The notes under the pieces were generated by a model that had not been told where the DNA came from, did no database searches, and saw nothing but the letters and a program-made list of their open reading frames with translations. Positions 1-4,371 of a stretch of DNA of 5,495 nt are shown in pieces. The stretch comes from Alphaproteobacteria bacterium. GTDB taxonomy: Bacteria; Pseudomonadota; Alphaproteobacteria; Micavibrionales; UBA1664. The stretch lies in NCBI GenBank assembly GCA_018969935.1, contig JAGWXJ010000120.1, positions 1-5,495 of the forward strand, given 5' to 3'. The first letter of the stretch is position 1. Each line of letters starts with the position of its first letter. Both the position numbers and the translations under genes were made by a program.

Positions 1-637
1 TAGCCGTATCGGGGAACTGGGCGTCACCGCCCATTCTGGCAAGCGAGCGGGCCAGATACTGGCGCGAGAAGGTACGGGATTGGAACCTGCCTGCAATACG
101 CGCCGAGTTACGGGTGGCGTGGTTACAAACCTCACCCTCGCCACGGCCTGCGCTTTCAGCTGTCTGGGTTGCATTGTAGACGCGCTGGATCCTTGCATGT
201 TCGGCTGTTGCTACGGCATCAATCCTGCTGTTTTGAGAGGCTTCCTGCAATGCCACCATTTTATCACGGCCTTGGGACATGCGCTGTTCCATCGTAATCC
301 AGCGCGGCCAGAAAACATTTTCAAAATAATCTATCAATCCAATAACTGGCCCCTTTATAGGGATCGGGCTTAAATCCTTGCCTAGAATGCCTCCCGGTAC
401 CATTAGCGGGTAAATTGGGTTGGCAACTCTTGTGCCCATTATAACTTTTTCAAGCCAAGCGTTCATGGCAGTCGTCTGGGCTGCTTTTGCGGCTAGTTCT
501 TTGTCAGCAGCAAACTCAATAGCGGCCACCTCGCCGCAACAGGCTGCATTTGCAGGCTTTGCATAGGCATAACCTGCCAAAATAGCTACGAATGTAAGAA
601 TAGTAGCAAGCGAACGCCTGAAACCGCGAATTTGCAT
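1..637 (-). CDS. Secreted or periplasmic protein of unknown function, C-terminus cut off by the window edge
   Basis: Reading the minus strand from ATG at 637-635, the frame stays open for 212 codons to base 1 with no stop, so the gene continues left of the window. The N-terminus (MQIRGFRRSLATILTFVAIL...) has arginines at 4, 7 and 8, then a hydrophobic stretch at about 10-22 and small residues up to about 31, which reads as a Sec signal peptide with cleavage possible near AYA or ANA. The mature part starts with a Cys pair (AACCGE). It then has a Pro/Gly/Ile-rich segment (about 75-98), an aromatic patch ending FWPRW, and a long charged, helix-prone part rich in Gln, Ala and Arg, with another Cys in EVCNHATRNS. 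A weak AGGG lies 10 bases before the ATG. GC is lower than in sco1 (about 47% against 52% in lines counted by hand). I do not recognise the family. A secretion-apparatus or conjugation-associated periplasmic protein is only a guess. Confidence 0.82.
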   Translation of the reverse strand, partial: MQIRGFRRSLATILTFVAILAGYAYAKPANAACCGEVAAIEFAADKELAAKAAQTTAMNAWLEKVIMGTRVANPIYPLMVPGGILGKDLSPIPIKGPVIGLIDYFENVFWPRWITMEQRMSQGRDKMVALQEASQNSRIDAVATAEHARIQRVYNATQTAESAGRGEGEVCNHATRNSARIAGRFQSRTFSRQYLARSLARMGGDAQFPDTA

Positions 638-678
638 GTTTTTAGTACCCTGCCATGTCCCGCTTAGGAGCCTGTTTT

Positions 679-698
679 GATTATTTTACCAAATAATC
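679..698. repeat. AT-rich perfect palindrome over the putative -10 box
   Basis: Arms GATTATTT (679-686) and AAATAATC (691-698) are exact reverse complements around a 4-base loop TACC. The palindrome covers the predicted -10 hexamer of the promoter for the left-edge gene, so an operator is the simplest reading. A Rho-independent terminator is unlikely because the stem has only two G-C pairs and no T-run follows. Confidence 0.5.
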
Positions 699-712
699 AT
701 AGGCTTTGGCAA
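683..712 (-). promoter_or_regulatory. Candidate sigma70-type promoter for the left-edge secreted-protein gene
   Basis: On the minus strand TTGCCA (707-712, five of six matches to TTGACA) is followed after 18 bases by TAAAAT (683-688, five of six matches to TATAAT). A start near base 676 would give a leader of about 40 bases before the ATG at 637. The spacing and position fit, but the assignment rests on consensus matching alone. It would let this gene be transcribed independently of sco1, which ends five bases upstream of the -35 box. Confidence 0.42.
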
Positions 713-715
713 AGC
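703..715. repeat. 13-base perfect palindrome over the putative -35 box
   Basis: GCTTTG (703-708) and CAAAGC (710-715) are exact reverse complements around a single central G. It lies one base beyond the sco1 stop codon and covers the predicted -35 hexamer of the next gene. It could be part of a regulator site. As a terminator for sco1 it lacks a T-run. Confidence 0.4.
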
Positions 716-716
716 T

Positions 717-1337
717 TCATTTTCCGCGTGTTTGGATTAATGAAGCCTTAACTTTTTCGGCGATGGCGGCGGGTGTTTGCGTGCTGTCAAACAGGTCCAG
801 CAAGCGGCCATCGGGCCCGCGCCAGTAAATGAAAACCGAGTGATTGACCGTATAGTCATCCCCCTTGCCGGTTTTAGCTTTGGCGGCATAGACCTTCCAG
901 TCGGCCTTTACCTTGTTTATGGCCTCAGGCGTACCCGTGAGGCCCACGATGGCGGGGCTGAACAGGTTTGTATATTCCTTAAGGACCTTGGGGGTATCGC
1001 GTTCAGGGTCTACGGATACAAAAAGCGGGGCGATGGCTGCCTGACCCGCGGCATCGAGCGCGGATAGCACTTTTGAAATCTTATGAAGTTCGGTCGGGCA
1101 GATGGAGGGGCAGTAGGTAAACCCGAAGAAGACGAGCTGGTATTTGCCTGCAAAGTCGGTTGCCGTAACCGTTTTGCCGTTTTCATCGGTCAGGCCCTCG
1201 AAGGTACCCCCGAATGTTGAACCCATCAGGTTTTGCGGTTGTGCCGCCGTTTCGCGCGAGATTTGCGCATACGCGATGAAGGCGGCCAAAGCCGCCCCCA
1301 CCAGAACGCTTATGAGAATACGTGTGGCCGAGTGCAT
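717..1337 (-). CDS. sco1: Sco1/SenC/PrrC-family copper chaperone for cytochrome c oxidase
   Basis: The protein is 206 residues, the usual length for bacterial Sco proteins. An N-terminal hydrophobic segment (about residues 7-24) anchors it in the inner membrane with the thioredoxin-like domain in the periplasm. The copper-binding signature is intact: Cys76 and Cys80 in FGFTYCPSICP, and the distal ligand His166 in DYTVNHSVFIYW. The FVSVDPERDTP segment (about 106-116) is also typical. The family delivers copper to, or reduces the cysteines of, the CuA site of cytochrome c oxidase subunit II; some PrrC/SenC members feed redox signals to a regulator. ATG at 1335-1337 lies 10 bases past the phoH stop with only a weak ribosome site, suggesting cotranscription and perhaps translational coupling with phoH. 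No cox genes or PCuAC-type chaperone gene is in view. Symbols senC or prrC would be equally valid. Confidence 0.95.
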   Translation of the reverse strand: MHSATRILISVLVGAALAAFIAYAQISRETAAQPQNLMGSTFGGTFEGLTDENGKTVTATDFAGKYQLVFFGFTYCPSICPTELHKISKVLSALDAAGQAAIAPLFVSVDPERDTPKVLKEYTNLFSPAIVGLTGTPEAINKVKADWKVYAAKAKTGKGDDYTVNHSVFIYWRGPDGRLLDLFDSTQTPAAIAEKVKASLIQTRGK

Positions 1338-1347
1338 GCCCAGCTAC

Positions 1348-2112
1348 TTAGAGCACGGCGAGCATTTCCGCAACCAGAGGATGGCGCACGATATCGGATG
1401 CCTTGAGGTTGACGATGCCGACATTCGGGCATTTTTCAAGCTTGTGTGACACCTGCGAAAGGCCGGAGAGGCCGGGCAGAAGATCCGACTGTTCGGGGTC
1501 CCCTGTTACGACCATCGTTGAATTCCAGCCGAGGCGGGAGAGCAGCATTTTCAGTTGCTGGTAAGTACAGTTCTGCGCTTCGTCCACCACGATGAAGGCG
1601 TTGTTGAGGGTACGGCCGCGCATGAAACCGATGGGCGCAATTTCGATTGTGCCGTCATCCATGTACTGGCGCACGCGTTTGCCGCCCATGCGGTCACCCA
1701 GTGCATCGTAAAGCGGGCGCAGGTAGGGGGCCATTTTTTCGTGCATATCGCCGGGGAGGAAGCCGATGCTCTCGCCTGCTTCCATAGCCGGCCTTGAGAG
1801 GATGATGCGGTCAATCTGTTCGGCCTCCAAGGCTTCGACTGCGGCTGAAATCGCCAAGTAAGTTTTGCCTGTGCCAGCAGGGCCAATCGCCAGCGTGAGG
1901 GCATGCTCGCGGATGGAGGCCATGAGTTCCTTCTGGCCTTCGGTGCGCGGTTTTACGGTTTTGATGTAGGACTGGTCGCGGTTGCGATCGATTTCGGACG
2001 CCATCGGGTCCCAGCCCGTATCATCAAAATATCCACCCTCCTGTTTTGGCCCGCTACCCTTGATGCTTCTTAGTCCGTGCTGTTTGTGTGCTTTGCGGGA
2101 CATTTTGCTCAT
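1348..2112 (-). CDS. phoH: Short-form PhoH-family ATPase
   Basis: With the start at ATG 2110-2112 the protein has 254 residues. The PhoH ATPase core is complete: Walker A GPAGTGKT (77-84), the SRPAMEAGESIGFLPGDMHEK segment beginning near 106, Walker B FIVVDEAQN (173-181), a sensor-like VVTGDPEQSDL (201-211), and the conserved C-terminal DIVRHPLV (240-247) whose Arg is expected near the nucleotide. It lacks the longer N-terminal region of YbeZ/PhoL-type proteins (about 350 residues) and has no PIN domain, so it is not PhoH2. The first 50 residues are basic, polar and probably disordered. The family is named from phosphate-starvation induction in E. coli; RNA-linked ATPase or helicase roles are proposed but its job here is not known. 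This ATG is preferred because AAAGGA (2123-2128) sits 10 bases before it; a TTG at 2202 in the same frame has no good ribosome site. ybeY and ybeX, frequent partners of the long form, are absent. Confidence 0.93.
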   Translation of the reverse strand: MSKMSRKAHKQHGLRSIKGSGPKQEGGYFDDTGWDPMASEIDRNRDQSYIKTVKPRTEGQKELMASIREHALTLAIGPAGTGKTYLAISAAVEALEAEQIDRIILSRPAMEAGESIGFLPGDMHEKMAPYLRPLYDALGDRMGGKRVRQYMDDGTIEIAPIGFMRGRTLNNAFIVVDEAQNCTYQQLKMLLSRLGWNSTMVVTGDPEQSDLLPGLSGLSQVSHKLEKCPNVGIVNLKASDIVRHPLVAEMLAVL

Positions 2113-2122
2113 GAGTGGCGTT

Positions 2123-2128
2123 TCCTTT
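2123..2128 (-). promoter_or_regulatory. Ribosome binding site that fixes the phoH start
   Basis: AAAGGA on the minus strand, 10 bases before ATG 2112-2110. It supports this start over the 30-codon longer form beginning with TTG at 2202, and over the ATG three codons downstream (2103-2101). Confidence 0.6.
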
Positions 2129-2242
2129 GCTGGGTTGGGGTTTATCAGGAAGCGGGTAAAGCCTGCCTTGGCCGCCGCCCAAGCATATGGAACGGCGTGC
2201 AATTGTAAGGCGGGATCAAGATTTGATTTTGCGGCGTTTGTG

Positions 2243-2259
2243 CCCCAGCTTGTGCGGGG
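2243..2259. repeat. GC-rich hairpin in the phoH leader, possibly one copy of a dispersed intergenic repeat
   Basis: CCCC (2243-2246) pairs with GGGG (2256-2259) and GC (2248-2249) with GC (2254-2255), with one bulged A and the loop TTGT. It lies about 130 bases upstream of the phoH ATG, in the region predicted to be the phoH leader. One minus-strand frame across it reads APAQAGAQ, resembling the PAQAG strings that dispersed hairpin repeats produce in mis-called small proteins of several proteobacteria. Only one copy is present here, so repeat status cannot be shown from this window. Confidence 0.35.
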
Positions 2260-2337
2260 GCGAAGAGGTCGGGATGATTGGCCTGAACTGGCTTGGACAA
2301 CGGCGGGACACCGTAAGGAGAGAGTGGACCTAAGGAT

Positions 2338-2352
2338 GATTCTATCTGAATC
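2338..2352. promoter_or_regulatory. Palindrome made of two GANTC (CcrM-type) methylation sites
   Basis: GATTC (2338-2342) and GAATC (2348-2352) face each other across 5 bases. Each is a GANTC site, and each is the reverse complement of the other, so the whole is a 15-base dyad. Reading all 5495 bases I find no other GANTC. The left site overlaps the putative -10 box of phoH and the right one lies in the promoter spacer, the placement known for GcrA/CcrM-controlled promoters in Caulobacter relatives. The sequence match is certain; methylation and regulation are inferred. Confidence 0.6.
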
Positions 2353-2366
2353 GCGGTGAATGAAAA
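2339..2366 (-). promoter_or_regulatory. Candidate sigma70-type promoter for phoH-sco1
   Basis: On the minus strand TTTTCA (2361-2366, four of six matches) and TAGAAT (2339-2344, five of six matches) are 16 bases apart. A start near 2332 would leave an untranslated leader of about 220 bases before the phoH ATG. The -35 box sits in the T-run of the upstream terminator. The -10 box is embedded in the GANTC palindrome. Confidence 0.42.
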
Positions 2367-2388
2367 AAGTTTTTTCGCGTATGCGAAA
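2363..2388 (-). terminator. Probable Rho-independent terminator after the two-gene operon
   Basis: Immediately after the TGA (2391-2389) the minus strand has TTTCGC, loop ATAC, then GCGAAA: a perfect 6-base-pair stem (2373-2388). AAAC and then six T residues (2363-2368) follow. The stem is short and the T-run starts four bases after it, so termination may be partial and phoH may receive some read-through. Confidence 0.45.
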
Positions 2389-2967
2389 TCAGGCGCCGCG
2401 TGCCTTGTCGATGGCCACACGGATGGAGGCCAGAAAACCGCCTTCGCCTTTTTCCAGCGCGATGGCCGAAACCCCTTCTGCCGCAAGCCTATCAAGGTCA
2501 CGTATCAGGTCCAGAAGCATGGCGCGGTCAAGGGATGCGGCGGCTTCATCCAAGGCGGTAGACTGGGTCTTTTGCTCGGGCGCCAGAGGGCGCGGTGGCG
2601 GCTGGGGTGACGATATGCCGCGGGCGGCGCCGCTTTGGTAAGCGCTGATGGCCGCGGCCGCCTTAGGGTTTGCGGCGGGCCTTATATGCTCCTGCGGTTT
2701 TGAAGATATGTCGGGGGTATCATTGAGGGGCGCATCGCCTGCACGATCAAGGAGCCCCAAGAGAAAGTTGCGAAGCGCGGATACGGATACATCCGTCAAA
2801 TCCTCGTACGGGTCTTTGAAGCCCTGCTGTTCGCCTTCATCCTTTTTCTTTTTATAGAATTCGGGGTCGTGGCGCTGGAGGCCCTGGCGTGTGTCGGTAT
2901 CTTCAGCCTTGCGGGGGTCCCGCGCCGTGATGAGGGGGTTTGGTGTTGGCTGGTCTACCCTTGTCAT
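2389..2967 (-). CDS. Hypothetical cytoplasmic protein, 192 residues
   Basis: I do not recognise this protein. It has no signal peptide or membrane segment. The N-terminal third is polar and charged, with a lysine cluster in DPEFYKKKKDE (35-45), followed by a likely amphipathic helix DVSVSALRNFLLGLLDRAG (about 59-77). A Pro/Ala/Ser-rich linker runs from about 79 to 132 (includes PQPPPRP). The C-terminal segment (about 138-190) looks like a compact helical domain with DLIRDLDRLAAEGVSAIALE and a final FLASIRVAIDKAR. This suggests two small ordered parts on a flexible tether, as in scaffold or regulatory proteins, but that is inference. ATG at 2965-2967 has a strong purine ribosome site (GAGAGGGG) ending one base before it and lies 13 bases after the previous stop, so it is very likely the second gene of an operon with 2981-3715. 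Confidence 0.8.
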   Translation of the reverse strand: MTRVDQPTPNPLITARDPRKAEDTDTRQGLQRHDPEFYKKKKDEGEQQGFKDPYEDLTDVSVSALRNFLLGLLDRAGDAPLNDTPDISSKPQEHIRPAANPKAAAAISAYQSGAARGISSPQPPPRPLAPEQKTQSTALDEAAASLDRAMLLDLIRDLDRLAAEGVSAIALEKGEGGFLASIRVAIDKARGA

Positions 2968-2980
2968 TCCCCTCTCGCCA

Positions 2981-3715
2981 TTAAAAACCGCCCGACTTTA
3001 GATCCATCAGGGCTTTATCGGCCTCGGGCTTGTACCAGTCGGCGCGGTAGAACCAAACAAGCTCGCCCTTGTCTTCCTTTTTGGCCCAGAAACGGATTTC
3101 ACAAATCTGCGCAAGCAAAAGCCAGTAGGGCGTGCCTTCAACCACAAAGGGGGCTTTGGCATCGGCCACGGCAGGTTTTAACAACAATTCGGCGATTACC
3201 TGATTGCTGCCTGCCTTGGATAGTATTTCTTCCATCTCGGCGCTACCGAGCTTGATGGTGTGGAATTTGGCAATGTCCTGCGGGATGACGGCGACTTTCT
3301 GGCCATAGATGTTGTAGCTGAAAAACGTTTTCGGTGTGAATTCGTTCAGCGTCAGCATTTCCTGCATGGTGCTGTATTCATCGAGATTGATTTTGGCGCG
3401 CACTATAAGTGGCTGTGTAATATCAAGCGAGGCATAGGCCTGCTGAAGCCTGTTTGTTTCGCGGCTGATGATGGCGTCTTTATCGGAATTTTTTGCGCCC
3501 TCAAGGAAGGGGGAATGTTTGGCCCATTCCAGAAAATCGGGCTGCTGGCCTGCAACCTTGTTGAAGGCGAGGATCATCTTCTCGGGGTGCGAGGCCTCGT
3601 ACTCTTTTAAAAGAAGTTGGGGCACGGATGTTTTGTGTGCCGGTGCGGACGCTTCCTGTGCCCATGATGCTGCGGGGGCCAGAAGGCAAAGTAGAAGGGC
3701 AATAATACGCAGCAT
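2981..3715 (-). CDS. Secreted protein of unknown function, 244 residues
   Basis: Starting at ATG 3713-3715, the protein opens with a clear signal peptide: MLRIIALLLCLLAPAASWAQ, with likely cleavage after SWA near residue 19. The mature protein, about 225 residues, has no further membrane segment and should be periplasmic. It is mixed alpha/beta in character. Recognisable stretches are FFSYNIYGQKVAVIPQDIAKF (131-151), VVEGTPYWLLLAQICEIRFW (191-210) and LVWFYRADWYKP (219-230). A lone mature cysteine sits at about 205. The fold may correspond to a domain of unknown function such as DUF4852; that is from memory and unverified. The frame is open to a GTG at 3755-3757, but that would add 14 residues before the signal peptide and has no ribosome site, so ATG 3715 is preferred. 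It is the first gene of the leftward pair and diverges from the Smr gene. Confidence 0.83.
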   Translation of the reverse strand: MLRIIALLLCLLAPAASWAQEASAPAHKTSVPQLLLKEYEASHPEKMILAFNKVAGQQPDFLEWAKHSPFLEGAKNSDKDAIISRETNRLQQAYASLDITQPLIVRAKINLDEYSTMQEMLTLNEFTPKTFFSYNIYGQKVAVIPQDIAKFHTIKLGSAEMEEILSKAGSNQVIAELLLKPAVADAKAPFVVEGTPYWLLLAQICEIRFWAKKEDKGELVWFYRADWYKPEADKALMDLKSGGF

Positions 3716-3749
3716 GGCGAAAATTTTTCCGTGGTGTTTTATTTTGATA

Positions 3750-3767
3750 TTTAACACTAAAGTTAAA
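3750..3767. promoter_or_regulatory. Palindrome in the divergent intergenic region, candidate operator
   Basis: TTTAAC (3750-3755) and GTTAAA (3762-3767) are exact reverse complements separated by 6 bases. The palindrome lies between the divergent starts at 3715 and 3784 in a 68-base AT-rich gap, where one bound regulator could affect both genes. I see no convincing -10/-35 pair for either direction in this gap. It resembles the CtrA pattern TTAA-N7-TTAA but has a spacing of 8. Confidence 0.4.
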
Positions 3768-3783
3768 GCAGATTTATGGCGAG

Positions 3784-4320
3784 ATGGGAATGACCGGCCG
3801 AAAAACCCCCGATAGCGAAGATGGTGACGCCCTTTGGGGCTTTGCCATGCGGGATGTTACCCCTATTGAGGGGGGCGAGGCCATACAGCCCCCCAAGCCT
3901 AAAAAGCAGCCGCCAAGCGCTGGCGCCCCTATAAATGCGTTGCCCGTTGCTAAGGTGGTTACGAAGGTTGCCGAAGTGGCCAAAGCCCCGCAATCACGGG
4001 AAGTGGACACACGGACGCGCCAGCGGCTGGAGCGCGGGCAAATGCAAATCGAGGGAGTGCTGGACCTCCACGGCATGTCGCAGCCCGAGGCGCATGCCGC
4101 CCTGAACAGCTTTATACTTGGGGCGGCCGGCAGGGGGGCACGCTGTGTGCTTGTTATAACGGGCAAAGGGCGGGGCGGGGCCGGTATTTTGCGGGCGCGC
4201 CTGCCTGAATGGCTGGAGGCCCCTGCCCTTGTACCCCATATTTTGCAAGTTACCCCCGCAAGGCCCAACCATGGTGGTGGTGGGGCTTTTTATGTGCTTT
4301 TGCGCCGTATCAGGGGGTAA
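3784..4320 (+). CDS. Smr-domain protein
   Basis: This is a 178-residue protein with a C-terminal Smr domain (about 89-177), the family named from the C-terminus of MutS2. The diagnostic motifs are present: LDLHG (93-97, the LDxHG signature), VITGKG (124-129, the TGKG signature), and HGGGGAFYVLLRR (163-175). Stand-alone Smr proteins of this size are common in Alphaproteobacteria; characterised Smr domains act as nucleases on DNA or RNA, but the substrate of this one is unknown. The first 70 residues are a Pro/Ala/Lys-rich linker, probably disordered. An acidic segment near the N-terminus includes DALWGFAMRDVTPIEG (15-30). No MutS core is attached, so it is not MutS2. The start could be ATG 3784 or ATG 3790; GAG at 3781-3783 is better spaced for 3790. 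The usual alphaproteobacterial neighbour, mltA, is not adjacent. Confidence 0.93.
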   Translation: MGMTGRKTPDSEDGDALWGFAMRDVTPIEGGEAIQPPKPKKQPPSAGAPINALPVAKVVTKVAEVAKAPQSREVDTRTRQRLERGQMQIEGVLDLHGMSQPEAHAALNSFILGAAGRGARCVLVITGKGRGGAGILRARLPEWLEAPALVPHILQVTPARPNHGGGGAFYVLLRRIRG

Positions 4321-4337
4321 ACACCCCCGCAAAAAAG

Positions 4338-4366
4338 TTGCTTAATTATTTTACATAGTGTATGAA
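4338..4366 (+). promoter_or_regulatory. Candidate promoter giving a leaderless mRNA
   Basis: TTGCTT (4338-4343) and TATGAA (4361-4366) are separated by exactly 17 bases in the AT-rich gap after the Smr stop. A start 6 to 8 bases after the -10 box falls at 4372-4374, on the initiation codon of the next gene. The hexamers match consensus only three and four out of six, so support comes mainly from spacing and from the absence of any ribosome site. Confidence 0.35.
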
Positions 4367-4371
4367 TAGCC

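Noticed and set aside
80..373. Open frame of 97 codons on the plus strand
   Set aside because: It lies antisense to the continuous minus-strand secreted-protein frame. Its Cys-rich content is not family-like, and the minus frame has a signal peptide, ribosome site and promoter.
703..715. Rho-independent terminator for sco1
   Set aside because: The palindrome is perfect, but no T-run follows on the minus strand. It fits better as part of the next gene's promoter or operator.
1551..1904. Minus-strand frame of 117 codons inside phoH
   Set aside because: It is a frame shadow of the PhoH core, whose Walker A and B motifs lie in the other frame. Its Trp/Ser/Ala-rich composition is typical of out-of-frame reading.
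2113..2202. 30-codon N-terminal extension of PhoH
   Set aside because: It begins with TTG without a ribosome site, while ATG 2112 has AAAGGA at a suitable distance. The extra residues show no conserved motif.
1982..2359. 125-codon plus-strand frame over the phoH start and upstream gap
   Set aside because: It is antisense to the phoH N-terminus, and I see no ribosome site or recognisable motif.
2145..2501. 118-codon minus-strand frame spanning the phoH upstream gap
   Set aside because: It overlaps the end of the 192-residue gene, the terminator and the promoter region. Its sequence looks like translated non-coding DNA, including the hairpin repeat.
3716..3757. 14-codon extension of the secreted protein starting at GTG 3757
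   Set aside because: It would precede a complete signal peptide, has no ribosome site, and would cover the candidate operator region.
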